Source: Hyphomicrobiaceae bacterium (GTDB lineage: Bacteria; Pseudomonadota; Alphaproteobacteria; Rhizobiales; Hyphomicrobiaceae). From it: 64,000 bases of DNA. Position numbers and translations under genes: made by a program. Below are positions 18,481-26,949 of the stretch, one piece after another; the stretch's first letter is position 1; every line of letters starts with the position of its first letter. A model generated the notes under the pieces. The model was not told the origin of the DNA, ran no database searches, and was given only the letters and a program-made list of their open reading frames with translations. Location: the NCBI GenBank assembly GCA_030655135.1, contig JAURWC010000074.1, forward strand, positions 62,001-126,000, given 5' to 3'.

Positions 18481-19373
18481 GCGGGCGGCACCGGTGCTGT
18501 TTGCGGCTCCAGCGCGAATGTCGCGAAGGCGGGCTTGCTCAGCGTCAGCGGCACACCGCCAGCCGTCAAATCAATGCCCTTGGCCTTGAATTCAGCCGCA
18601 CGATCCAGCCGCACGAGGCCGAGGGCATTGCTGCCGTGGATCGACCCCAGCGCGCCGATCGCGACCGTCCCGGCCAGGATATCCGTGCCGCTTTCAGGCA
18701 GCGCGCGTTCGCCCGTCACCTGCACGATGCGCTTGCGCGCCGTGCCGCGGTGCTGCATGCGCGAGACGATCTCCTGGCCGACGTAACAGCCCTTGTCGAA
18801 CGACACGCCGTGAATTTGATCGAACAGCGCTTCGTGCGGAAAAGTATCGCCGTAAGCGTAATCTCGGCCACCTTCCGGCACGCCCAGGGCGATGCGATGG
18901 GCGTGGTAGGCGGCCTCGGTGGCAGCGTGGCCGCCATGCGCCGGCGTTTGCCTGGCCTGCGAAATGATACGCTGACCCATTTCCGGCAAGCGCGGGTCGC
19001 GGAAGCTGGCGACGACCCCGGCCGGTGAAACCTCTGCTGCATCCGTATCTCTGTCCCAGCCGGCAGCCACCTCGAAATCATTCGACCTGTCGGCTATCTG
19101 GACGTCGGAGCGTAGCCGGTACAGCGTGAGCCGTTTGCCAAGTTCGGATGCCTTGTCGCGCGCAACGTCGAGCAGAAAGCCACCGGCCGCGCGCACGATG
19201 AAGAAATCGAACAGGATCTTGCCCTGCGGGGACAGAAGGCCAGCGAACGTGGCCTCTCCGGCCGCCGGCGGCAGATCGTTCGTGACGAGGCCCTGCAGCA
19301 ACTTTTCCGCGTCGGGTCCGGTCACCGACACGACGCCACGGCCGGTCAATTGCGCATAGCTGGAGACGGTCAC
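18477..19373 (-). CDS. ygfZ: YgfZ/GcvT-like folate-binding protein
   Basis: YgfZ proteins bind tetrahydrofolate and help maintain some iron-sulfur enzymes. The 298-residue product has the GcvT-like N-terminal domain (YAQLTGRGVVSVTGPDAEKLLQGLVTND) and the diagnostic K-G-C-Y-x-G-Q-E motif in FDKGCYVGQEIVSR. I start at GTG 19373 because the family begins close to this strand; the frame is open to 19808 but that part is antisense to pyrC and unlike any protein. It overlaps tag by four bases, and 82 bases separate it from the divergent dihydroorotase gene. Confidence 0.85.
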   Translation of the reverse strand: MTVSSYAQLTGRGVVSVTGPDAEKLLQGLVTNDLPPAAGEATFAGLLSPQGKILFDFFIVRAAGGFLLDVARDKASELGKRLTLYRLRSDVQIADRSNDFEVAAGWDRDTDAAEVSPAGVVASFRDPRLPEMGQRIISQARQTPAHGGHAATEAAYHAHRIALGVPEGGRDYAYGDTFPHEALFDQIHGVSFDKGCYVGQEIVSRMQHRGTARKRIVQVTGERALPESGTDILAGTVAIGALGSIHGSNALGLVRLDRAAEFKAKGIDLTAGGVPLTLSKPAFATFALEPQTAPVPPA

Positions 19374-19455
19374 GGGGAGCCTGCGGTTGCCATCGGGACG
19401 ACAGTTACGTATGCGGGTGCCTGCAGGAAGGCAAGTATCGAGCCACGGAGCCGGC

Positions 19456-20775
19456 ATGGCCAGCACATATGACCTCGTTCTAACGGGCGGCACGGTGGTG
19501 AACCACGACGGCGTGGGACAGCACGACATCGGCGTGCGCGGCGGCCGTATCGTGGCCATCGGCGCGATCGGCGCCGGACAGGCGGCCGAGACCATCGACG
19601 CCAAGGGGTTGCACATCCTGCCCGGCGTGATCGACAGCCAGGTGCATTTCCGCGAGCCTGGCCTGGAACACAAGGAAGACCTGGAAAGCGGCAGCCGCGG
19701 CGCCGTCATGGGCGGCGTCACGTGCGTGTTCGAGATGCCGAACACCAAGCCGCTGACAACTTCAGCCGAAACGCTGGCCGACAAGGTGGAACGGGCCACG
19801 CATCGCATGTTCTGTGATTTCGCCTTCTACGTCGGCGGCACGCGCGAGAACGTGGACGACATTCCGCAGCTTGAGCGCTTGCCCGGCTCTGCCGGCATCA
19901 AGGTGTTCATGGGATCGTCGACGGGCAACCTGCTGGTCGAGGACGATCCCTCGCTGGATCGCATCATCGCCAAGCTCAGCCGCCGCGCCGCGTTCCATGC
20001 GGAAGACGAGATGCGCCTCAACGCGCGCAAGGGCGAACGCATACCGGGCGATCCATCTTCGCACTACGTCTGGCGCGACGAAGAGGCAGCACTGCTGGCG
20101 ACGACACGCCTCGTTGGCTTGGCCGAGAAGTACGGCCGCCGCGTACATGTACTGCACATCTCAACGGCGGCAGAGATGGCGTTCCTTGCGGACCACAAGG
20201 ACTGGGCGAGCGTGGAAGTGACGCCGCATCACCTGACGCTGGTGGCGCCAGATTGCTACGAGCGGCTCGGCACCTACGCGCAGATGAACCCGCCGGTGCG
20301 CGATGCACGCCACCGCGATGCGATCTGGGCGGCGCTGGCGAACGGCGTGGTCGACGTGCTGGGATCCGATCACGCGCCCCACACGCGCGAGGAGAAGGAT
20401 CACCCGTATCCGGACTCGCACTCCGGCATGACGGGCGTGCAGACACTCGTGCCGATCATGCTCGATCACGTCAACGCCGGGCGGCTGTCGCTGCAGCGCT
20501 TCGTCGACCTGACGAGCCACGGGCCGCAGCGGCTGTTCAACATGCGCGGAAAGGGCCGCATCGCCGTCGGCTATGACGCGGACTTCACGGTGGTGGACCT
20601 GAAGCGGTCGGAAACGATCGACAATGCGTGGATCGAGAGCCGCGCCGGGTGGACGCCGTACCACGGCACACGCGTCACCGGCTGGCCCATCGGCACCATC
20701 GTGCGCGGCCATCGCGTCATGTGGGACGGCGAACTCACCCGCCCGGCGGTGGGTGAGGCAGCACGGTTCCTGTAG
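19456..20775 (+). CDS. pyrC: Dihydroorotase (long, class I-like amidohydrolase)
   Basis: The 439-residue protein cyclises carbamoyl aspartate to dihydroorotate in pyrimidine synthesis, if the name holds. It has the barrel metal site D-x-Q-V-H-F-R-E-PG, EMPNTKPLTTS, KVFMGSSTGNL in the region of the carboxylated Lys, HAEDE, HVLHISTAAE, VTPHHL and SDHAPHTREEKDHPYPDSHSG with the catalytic Asp. Such proteins are annotated as dihydroorotase or, less often, as another cyclic amidohydrolase, so substrate is inferred. ATG 19456 has GGAG at 6 bases. Confidence 0.85.
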   Translation: MASTYDLVLTGGTVVNHDGVGQHDIGVRGGRIVAIGAIGAGQAAETIDAKGLHILPGVIDSQVHFREPGLEHKEDLESGSRGAVMGGVTCVFEMPNTKPLTTSAETLADKVERATHRMFCDFAFYVGGTRENVDDIPQLERLPGSAGIKVFMGSSTGNLLVEDDPSLDRIIAKLSRRAAFHAEDEMRLNARKGERIPGDPSSHYVWRDEEAALLATTRLVGLAEKYGRRVHVLHISTAAEMAFLADHKDWASVEVTPHHLTLVAPDCYERLGTYAQMNPPVRDARHRDAIWAALANGVVDVLGSDHAPHTREEKDHPYPDSHSGMTGVQTLVPIMLDHVNAGRLSLQRFVDLTSHGPQRLFNMRGKGRIAVGYDADFTVVDLKRSETIDNAWIESRAGWTPYHGTRVTGWPIGTIVRGHRVMWDGELTRPAVGEAARFL

Positions 20776-20784
20776 CAGCGGCTA

Positions 20785-20876
20785 CGGGGTCAGACCTCGG
20801 TCTGACCCCGATAACGAAGCTTCGTTGAAGCTATGCGTGGATAGCGCGTCGATTGGGTCAGACCGAGGTCTGCCCC
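20785..20876. repeat. Pair of inverted REP-like palindromes after pyrC
   Basis: Copy 1 (20785-20810) is a perfect 12-bp inverted repeat CGGGGTCAGACC / GGTCTGACCCCG around TC. Copy 2 (20855-20876) is a near match in the opposite orientation (GGGTCAGACC, GA, GGTCTGCCCC). Between them lies a perfect 14-bp palindrome, AACGAAGCTTCGTT (20813-20826). The pair fits a REP/BIME-type mobile palindrome between convergent genes and may also end transcription. Confidence 0.7.
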
Positions 20877-20884
20877 ATCAGAGG

Positions 20885-21613
20885 CTAGATGCTCGTGCCG
20901 CCCTTGGCCTTGGCGAGCGTCTTGGGCAGGCCGCGCAGAACCTTCACGGTCGTGCCGGTGCCGACGAGGCCAGCCAGATGCACGACGTGGCCGTTGTTCA
21001 TGCGGATGCAGCCCGACGACGATGCCGTGCCGATCGAGCTGGAATCGTTGGTGCCGTGGATGCGGTACAACGTGCTGCCAAGATAGATCGCCTTGGCGCC
21101 GAGCGGATTATAAATGCCGCCCGTCATCTTCACCGGCAAATGCGGCTTGCGCTGACGCATTTCGGCAGGCGGTGTCCAATCCGGCCAGCTGGCGATGCGC
21201 GAAACCTTTTGCGTGCCAGACCAGGCAAAACCCGCCTTGCCGACCGCGATCGGATAGCGATACGCCTTACCACCGCCCTTGACGTAGTAGAGTTTGCGGC
21301 CGGCCGTATCGATGACGACAGTACCAGGTGCGTAGCCCGAGAATGAAACGGTCTGCGGAGCCTGCGGCGAAATGCTGGGCTTCGGGCCACCGCTGGCCAG
21401 CTGCACGGCGCGCTTGACCTGCTGCTCGGACGGTTCGAATTCCGCGCCGTATGCGCTCTCTTCCAGCGCCTTGCTCTTCTTGGACTTCCAAACAGGCTTG
21501 TTCTTGACCTGGCTTTCTTCGCCCCAGATGCCCCACCGCGAATCCTGAGCGGAAGCCGGGGATGCCAATACGAAGCTAGCCGCAAGCGCCAGCAGCGCGA
21601 TACGCACATTCAT
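20885..21613 (-). CDS. Secreted L,D-transpeptidase (ErfK/YbiS/YcfS type)
   Basis: The 242-residue protein has a signal peptide (MNVRIALLALAASFVLASPASA) and a C-terminal YkuD catalytic domain with IYLGSTLYRIHGTND and SSSGCIRMNNGHV, where His and Cys are catalytic. It should make or attach 3,3-peptide cross-links in peptidoglycan. The region after the signal is basic and disordered (VWKSKKSKALEES). I use ATG 21613, with AGGA at about 9 bases; ATG 21619 is too close to that site. Confidence 0.88.
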   Translation of the reverse strand: MNVRIALLALAASFVLASPASAQDSRWGIWGEESQVKNKPVWKSKKSKALEESAYGAEFEPSEQQVKRAVQLASGGPKPSISPQAPQTVSFSGYAPGTVVIDTAGRKLYYVKGGGKAYRYPIAVGKAGFAWSGTQKVSRIASWPDWTPPAEMRQRKPHLPVKMTGGIYNPLGAKAIYLGSTLYRIHGTNDSSSIGTASSSGCIRMNNGHVVHLAGLVGTGTTVKVLRGLPKTLAKAKGGTSI

Positions 21614-21810
21614 GATCATGATCCTTTTTCGATCCCTCGTCCGTTCGCCTTGAGTGACGCATCGCAGACGGTGCAGGCGGTACGGCGACCCTAAAATGAG
21701 AGGCTCGCAGCGCACCATGCCACGTTACATAGCAGACTGCGGCCGTGGAGCGAAACCGTTCATCGCAGACAATAAAATGGTCACAATGTCGCGAGCTTAG
21801 CAGCGCAATA

Positions 21811-22500
21811 TCATGAGCCTTTCTTGAACGCGTGCCAAAGCCCGTCCGCGCCGATGGTAAGTCGCCACCACGTCCAGGTTTTCTTCTCCAGCATGGCCTT
21901 GGCTTCCGCCGGGGGCATCAGGCGCAAAAGGTCGACTTTTTGCGCCGGGCTCAGCTTGTCGAGCGGCACCTCGGCCAGATAAGGCCAGACGTAGACGGAG
22001 TTGTTTTCCGCATCCCGGCCGCGGGCAACGTCGGCTGCACCGACGGCGAAGAGGTTGGCGAGGATGGCCAGGATCTCCCGCCCCTCGCCGTCGGACGATT
22101 GCGCTTTCCAGTACGCAACCGGGTCTGTCACCGGCTGATCGGCGATGTCGGCTTTCAGCTCGCCTAGATCGTAGGCGACCTTGAGCTCGGCGATGTCGCC
22201 GGAGTGGATTGCCGTCTCGATGGCCTGACGCATGTCTTCCGCGGCAGGCGGCAGCGGCGTACTGATCGGCCATCCCGCGCTGGCTGGCGGCTTTGCGCCC
22301 GCAGCGTTGCTCTTGTCCCCGGCACCTGCGCCACTTGCACCCAAGCAATAGACAACGGTGGATACGACCATTACCAATGACGTCAGATTGAATTTCAGCC
22401 AAGCTCTGTCAGCGGGGCGCGGATACGTGGGGGTGAAGGAGTGCGAGGCGGCGCGGCGCAAAAGATTGCGATCAGCTTCAGTCCGCCTCAATGCCAGCAT
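21811..22500 (-). CDS. Uncharacterised membrane-anchored protein
   Basis: The 229-residue protein has a basic cytoplasmic start (MLALRRTEADRNLLRRA), one transmembrane helix (FNLTSLVMVVSTVVYCLG, near residues 38-55), a Gly/Ala-rich linker, and a periplasmic domain with helical text (EDMRQAIETAIHSGDIAELKVAYDLGELK, DPVAYWKAQSSDGEGREILA) ending in TWTWWRLTIGADGLWHAFKKGS. The ATG at 22500 has a strong GGAGGG at 8 bases. It is divergent from the LysE gene. No family recognised; similar proteins occur beside L,D-transpeptidases in Rhizobiales as far as I can recall, but I am not sure. Confidence 0.6.
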   Translation of the reverse strand: MLALRRTEADRNLLRRAASHSFTPTYPRPADRAWLKFNLTSLVMVVSTVVYCLGASGAGAGDKSNAAGAKPPASAGWPISTPLPPAAEDMRQAIETAIHSGDIAELKVAYDLGELKADIADQPVTDPVAYWKAQSSDGEGREILAILANLFAVGAADVARGRDAENNSVYVWPYLAEVPLDKLSPAQKVDLLRLMPPAEAKAMLEKKTWTWWRLTIGADGLWHAFKKGS

Positions 22501-22604
22501 TCCAGTTCCCTCCAGGCGAATTGCGTCAGGGATGTTTTGTTGAGCGCGCCATTGTCGAATATTGGCCGCCGCGCGTTGCATGCCATGACCACCGCGAGGC
22601 CGGC

Positions 22605-23270
22605 GTGCAGCTGATCCCCAACTTGCTCATCATTCCGACCGGCCTCGTCATCGGCGTACTTGTTGCCGCGCCCGTCGGCCCCGTCAACGTGCTGTGTGTG
22701 CAGCGCGCGATCGAGCGCGGGTTCTGGGGCGGCATTGCGGCAGGCTTGGGATCGGTGCTGGGCGATGGCCTTATCGCGCTGTGCGCAGCGATGGGCGTGG
22801 GCGCCATCACCGGCGCAGTTGAGCAGCATCGCGCCCTGATACAGATTATCGGCGGCTTGGCACTCATGGCCTTCGGTCTGCGCCTGTACCTGACGTTGCC
22901 ACGGCTGGAACCACGCCATCCCGGGCAGGTGGGCGAGCCGTCGCTGCGCGATTATGCGTGGGACATCCCGCAGACCTTCTTCCTGACGATCACAAATCCA
23001 GGCGCGGTGCTGGGGTTGTTCGCAATCTTCGGCGGTGTCAGCACATTCGTCGAGCTTCACAGCAACATCGATGCGCTGACAATGGTGGCCTCCATCATGG
23101 CCGGCAGCCTGGGATGGTGGATCTTGCTGTCGAACCTGATCGGGCGTGTCCGCCACCGTATCGATACCGGCAGCCTGGGCGTCATCAATCGCATCGCCGG
23201 CATACTGCTAGCCGGATTCGGCGTGCTGCTGATCGGTGAGATCGCGATGAAATGGCAAGGGATCTTTTAG
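22605..23270 (+). CDS. LysE-family amino acid exporter
   Basis: The 221-residue protein has about six transmembrane helices and the LysE/RhtB signatures: PTGLVIGVLVAAPVGPVNVLCVQRAIERGFWGGIAAGLGSVLGDGL near the start and TITNPGAVLGLFAIF in the middle. Such proteins export amino acids or similar small metabolites across the inner membrane; the substrate is unknown. The start is a GTG at 22605, chosen because GAGG lies 5-6 bases upstream and the first helix begins at once. The frame is open further upstream but that part overlaps the divergent gene. Confidence 0.85.
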   Translation: MQLIPNLLIIPTGLVIGVLVAAPVGPVNVLCVQRAIERGFWGGIAAGLGSVLGDGLIALCAAMGVGAITGAVEQHRALIQIIGGLALMAFGLRLYLTLPRLEPRHPGQVGEPSLRDYAWDIPQTFFLTITNPGAVLGLFAIFGGVSTFVELHSNIDALTMVASIMAGSLGWWILLSNLIGRVRHRIDTGSLGVINRIAGILLAGFGVLLIGEIAMKWQGIF

Positions 23271-23307
23271 AACGGCCCCGTCATTCAGGCGGCCGCCTCA
23301 GCGCCCT

Positions 23308-23553
23308 CTACTGCACCGTGCGCTTCAAAGTGAACTCACCTGACGACACGCGCTTCTGCAGACCGCTGGTCAGCTTGACGACCGCGTCTTCTCCGTAAAT
23401 CGAGACGAGGTCCGACAGCGCGGTGAAGAGTGCGGCATAGGCCATCTGCTCTGGAGCGACGCCGTTCTCGGTGCCTTCGTCCCAGGCGGCGAGGATGAGG
23501 CTCAACGCGACGAAGCTCGGGTCGTCGCTCTCGGCCAACTCGTGCAATTCCAT
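23308..23553 (-). CDS. 81-residue uncharacterised acidic protein
   Basis: The small soluble protein begins MELHELAESDDPSFVALSLI and has two likely amphipathic helices (QMAYAALFTALSDLVSIYG and AVVKLTSGLQKRVSSGEF). The second ATG (23553) is preferred because GGGGAG lies 5 bases upstream; the first ATG at 23577 has no clear site. It is convergent with the LysE gene, and a 12-bp palindrome AGGCGGCCGCCT (23287-23298) lies between them. Function unknown. Confidence 0.55.
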   Translation of the reverse strand: MELHELAESDDPSFVALSLILAAWDEGTENGVAPEQMAYAALFTALSDLVSIYGEDAVVKLTSGLQKRVSSGEFTLKRTVQ

Positions 23554-23685
23554 ACTACTCCCCACGAACGCTTTCATGCCACTGCAAGTGCGCTCTCTAT
23601 GTGCGCCGCCCCCTGATCATAGACGTAGCATGCTCCATTCGCGCGGCTTGCGATACGAGTATTCACAGTAAACTTGCGCGGGCCG

Positions 23686-24066
23686 CTACGGAACATTCTT
23701 GACCAGCGCATCGGAGATCTGCGCGCCCTCCGTAAGGAAGCGGCCGATGGCCGTCTGCGCGGAAGGCGTACACGTCGTGTACGTGCGGCTGTAACTGCGA
23801 TAGCCCTGATTGAAACTGCGCGTCAGGCGCGCGCGCCGCAAGGCCGACGAGCCCTCCGCGTCCATCAGTTCTTTCATGCGGTCGCGCCACGTCTGGCCAT
23901 CGTTGGCGCTGCAGAGTTCACGCAGATAGTGCACCGCACCGAGAATTTCCGTCAGCCGGAAGAGGCGGTCATCGTACGGCTTATTGTCGACCGCGAACGC
24001 AGCCGCGGGGGCAAACACGATGAATGCCGTCAGAGCAATCAGGATCTGCCTTTGTCTCAATCGCAT
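23686..24066 (-). CDS. TIGR02301-family secreted protein
   Basis: The 126-residue protein has a signal sequence (MRLRQRQILIALTAFIVFAPAAAFA) and a mature helical domain with the family pattern YDDRLFRLTEILGAVHYLRELC, TWRDRMKELMDAE, RRARLTRSFNQGYRSYSRTY and TCTPSA. The two conserved cysteines (LREL-C and TT-C-TPSA) may form a disulfide. TIGR02301 proteins are confined to alphaproteobacteria and their job is unknown. I start at ATG 24066; the ribosome site is weak. Confidence 0.75.
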   Translation of the reverse strand: MRLRQRQILIALTAFIVFAPAAAFAVDNKPYDDRLFRLTEILGAVHYLRELCSANDGQTWRDRMKELMDAEGSSALRRARLTRSFNQGYRSYSRTYTTCTPSAQTAIGRFLTEGAQISDALVKNVP

Positions 24067-24225
24067 GCCGTGCCGCTTTGCATAAATATCAGTTGAAGGC
24101 CTCGTAGCACCGATTCTTGGCGGAGGCACGGCCGTACCCAACTCTTCGGGGTTGCTTCAGCGCTGGCGGTTGGCGGCCGCCCGCTCACATCCTACATTCG
24201 CTTGGAAAACAACCGGCGATCCAGC

Positions 24226-24909
24226 ATGTGCTCGAGATACAATCTGACCGCACCACCCGAAGCCGTCCGCGCCTGGTTTGCGGCCACGGGGGAAGCCGAT
24301 TTTCCACCGCGCTACAATATTGCGCCGACCCAACCGGCACTGATTGTGCGTAACGGCACAGCAGCGCAGCGTGAACTCGTGCTCGTTCGTTGGGGGCTCA
24401 TTCCGTCGTGGGCGAAAGAGCCTGGCCAGATCAAGACGACGTTGATCAACGCGCGTGCTGAGAGCGCTGCCGACAAACCCTCGTTCCGCGGCTCGTTGCG
24501 GCATCGCCGCTGTCTCGTGCCCGCGACCGGTTTCTATGAATGGACCGGGCCGCCGGGAGCCAAGCAGCCACATCACATGACCCCGCGGGACGGCCGCCTG
24601 ATGGCCCTCGGCGCATTGTCGGAAAATTGGCTCGGCGCCGACGGCAGCGAGTTGGAAACAATGGCAATCCTGACAGTCCAAGCCAATCGGGCGATGGGCC
24701 GCCTGCACGACCGGATGCCATTGATCATCCAACCGGACGACTTCGATCGGTGGCTCGATTGCCGGCCGGGAACGGCCGAATTTATCCAGGATCTTATGCG
24801 GCCGGCGCCGGAAGACTTTCTCGATTTCAGCGAAGTCAGCCGCAAGTTGAACAACGTCCGCAACGAAGGTGCCGCCCTGCTCACCGACGACGCCCCGCGT
24901 CTGTTGTGA
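24226..24909 (+). CDS. yedK: SRAP-domain protein (YedK/HMCES family)
   Basis: SRAP proteins cross-link through Cys2 to abasic sites in single-stranded DNA and shield them during replication. The 227-residue product starts MCSRYNLT, so Cys2 is present once the Met is removed, which also fixes the start at 24226. Other landmarks are RYNIAPTQ, RWGLIPSWAKE, INARAESAADKPSFR, RCLVPATGFYEW with the catalytic Glu, and GRLHDRMPLI with the active His. It is a lone gene; a small hairpin (TGCAC/GTGCA at about 24914-24927) follows the stop. Confidence 0.92.
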   Translation: MCSRYNLTAPPEAVRAWFAATGEADFPPRYNIAPTQPALIVRNGTAAQRELVLVRWGLIPSWAKEPGQIKTTLINARAESAADKPSFRGSLRHRRCLVPATGFYEWTGPPGAKQPHHMTPRDGRLMALGALSENWLGADGSELETMAILTVQANRAMGRLHDRMPLIIQPDDFDRWLDCRPGTAEFIQDLMRPAPEDFLDFSEVSRKLNNVRNEGAALLTDDAPRLL

Positions 24910-25122
24910 CCGGCTGCACGACGGTGCAAGATTAACCAAGACAGCGTGGCAATCGCCGGTTTCACTGCCGGCAGCGATAGACAGAACTCGCAACAATCGA
25001 TGCTGCTCATGTAGGCGCTGATGGGCTATACACAGAACAATTGGGTTAACGGGCCCGGTGGCGGCACGCCGGATGGGCGCGCGCTGGCGCTTTATGAACC
25101 GCGTAGGGAGGAGACGACGGCA

Positions 25123-26931
25123 ATGGCATATCGGGGAGACGACCTAGATTTGAGAACACCGCAGGCTCACAACGCGCCTGCGGTAGATGTGTCTGCCTGG
25201 CGCGATAACGATGCCAACGGCCTTCGCGGCCGGCCCCATCACGGCGGCGTCCTCAACGGACCGATTATGGTCGACGAGACGGTGCTGGCCTGCTGCAATC
25301 ACGCTTACGACGTGGCGCTGGCGCATGGCGCAGCCGAAGTCCGCCTGGAACATTTCCTCAATGCGCTGACCCGCATCGATGCGGCCGCCGAAGCGCTGGA
25401 AGCGCGCGGCGTTCGCGTTGCCGCGCTGCGCCGCGAGAGCGCGACCGTTATTGCCAGTGAAATTCCATCGAGCTCGTCCAAGACGGTTGGCTCGCCCCGC
25501 CGCACACAAGAGCTGGAAGACGTTCTTCGCCTCGCCGCCGCGCACGCGGCACGCCGCAGCGGTGTGGCCGGCATCGACGACATCGTCCACGTCATCCTTG
25601 ATGAGGAACCTGACCTTCCGGGTCTCGCCCTGCTCGCCTCGGTCACGAGCCGGCGCAGCGCGCGCCGCCCAATCTTCGATACGCTGCCGCAGCTGCCGCG
25701 CGCCGGCGGCGACGCCCGCAACTATCTCAACGACGGGCTGCGCAGCCGCTACCGTCTGGCCGCCCAGCCAAGCTACCATGCCGACAACGGCAACGGGCAT
25801 GCCGCCAGCGCGCGCATCGAAGGCGTGGAGCAGGCGATGTCGAATCTGGTCGGCGACATCTCCGCCGATCGCAAGGCGGTTGCCGCAGCCCTGCAAGAGT
25901 TGCAGCAAGAAGCGATCGCACAGCGCGAGGAAATGATCGACGGCTTCAATGCCTTGAATGATTCCATCCACTCGTCGCGGGCGCAGTCTGTAGACCTGAC
26001 ACCAATCAACGATCGCGTGGTGTCCATCGGGCGCGAGACGAGTGGCAAGCTGCACGCGCTCGAACTCTACATGGACAAGCTGATCGCCAAGCCGAACTCC
26101 GACATGTCCTCGGTGTTGAAGCGTCTCGAAGCGATCGAAGACGTGATCACCGCCCGCTCCGAAGACCACAGCGCCGAAATCGCATCACGCCTGGCCAAGC
26201 TCGAAGAGGGATTGTCGCGCGCCCAGGCCCGAGCAACCGAACAGCATGATGGTGTCGTGCACGAGCTGGGGCAGGTTTCCGGCCGCCTGGAGAAGCATCG
26301 CAATGACGTGATCAGCGGCGTGCTTACACCGCTCGCCGAGCGCGTGGAACGGCAGCGCGACGAAGTGCAAGCCTTGTTGCAGCCGGTGTGGGATCGTTTC
26401 GATCGCCAGCGCAACGAGATCGCGACCGCGATCCTGACGCCGCTGACGGAGCGCATCGAGCGGCTGGAGAAGTTGAGCCAGTCGGCCGACGGGCATGAAG
26501 CGCGCACGTCGCAGGCGCTGGCAGGCGTGCTCGACCGGTTCACCCGGCTCGAGCGGTCTTTGGCCGAGTGGGCGCAGGCGACGACGCAGGCTGCCAACGG
26601 CTACGCCAAGGAGATCGGCGAGGTCGAGGAGGTGCTGGTGAAGCTCACCGACGGTCAACGCTCGTGGCGTCAGGAAGGCACATCGATGCTGTCCTCGCTC
26701 GTGACGCGCGTCGACGTGGTGGAGCAGCAGGGCGCGCGTGCGAACTCGATGCTGGAGCAGCTGGCCTCGATCGTAGAGCGCATGCACCAGGTGACGACCG
26801 CCCGCTACATGAAGCGCAATCGCATCAAGTACTGGCTCTTCGGCACCGACGACTGGATCACCGCCAGCTGGCCAAGCCAGGCGGGCAAGATTGCCGAAGC
26901 CATGAGCCAGGTGAAGATCGCGCGCGGCTAG
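25123..26931 (+). CDS. Clp N-domain-like protein with a long coiled-coil body and no AAA+ module
   Basis: The 602-residue protein has an N-terminal region (about 48-175) resembling the double Clp N motif: VDETVLACCNHAYDVALAHG, VRLEHFLNALTRIDAAAEAL, RRTQELEDVLRLAAAHAARRSG, GIDDIVHVILDEEPDLPGLALL. After a linker comes a coiled-coil section (about 230-560) with periodic segments such as GVLTPLAERVERQRDEVQ and AILTPLTERIERLEKL. The tail is basic and Trp-rich (RYMKRNRIKYWLFGTDDWI). I see no Walker motifs, transmembrane segment or signal peptide. It may be a scaffold or adaptor. The ATG at 25123 has GGAGGAG at 9 bases; an upstream ATG at 25021 has a weak site. Confidence 0.7.
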   Translation: MAYRGDDLDLRTPQAHNAPAVDVSAWRDNDANGLRGRPHHGGVLNGPIMVDETVLACCNHAYDVALAHGAAEVRLEHFLNALTRIDAAAEALEARGVRVAALRRESATVIASEIPSSSSKTVGSPRRTQELEDVLRLAAAHAARRSGVAGIDDIVHVILDEEPDLPGLALLASVTSRRSARRPIFDTLPQLPRAGGDARNYLNDGLRSRYRLAAQPSYHADNGNGHAASARIEGVEQAMSNLVGDISADRKAVAAALQELQQEAIAQREEMIDGFNALNDSIHSSRAQSVDLTPINDRVVSIGRETSGKLHALELYMDKLIAKPNSDMSSVLKRLEAIEDVITARSEDHSAEIASRLAKLEEGLSRAQARATEQHDGVVHELGQVSGRLEKHRNDVISGVLTPLAERVERQRDEVQALLQPVWDRFDRQRNEIATAILTPLTERIERLEKLSQSADGHEARTSQALAGVLDRFTRLERSLAEWAQATTQAANGYAKEIGEVEEVLVKLTDGQRSWRQEGTSMLSSLVTRVDVVEQQGARANSMLEQLASIVERMHQVTTARYMKRNRIKYWLFGTDDWITASWPSQAGKIAEAMSQVKIARG

Positions 26932-26949
26932 AGCGTAGCCGCCCGCGCA

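Noticed and set aside
19374-19808. A 145-codon upstream extension of ygfZ.
   Set aside because: It overlaps the divergent pyrC start, lacks family resemblance, and would be far longer than known YgfZ proteins.
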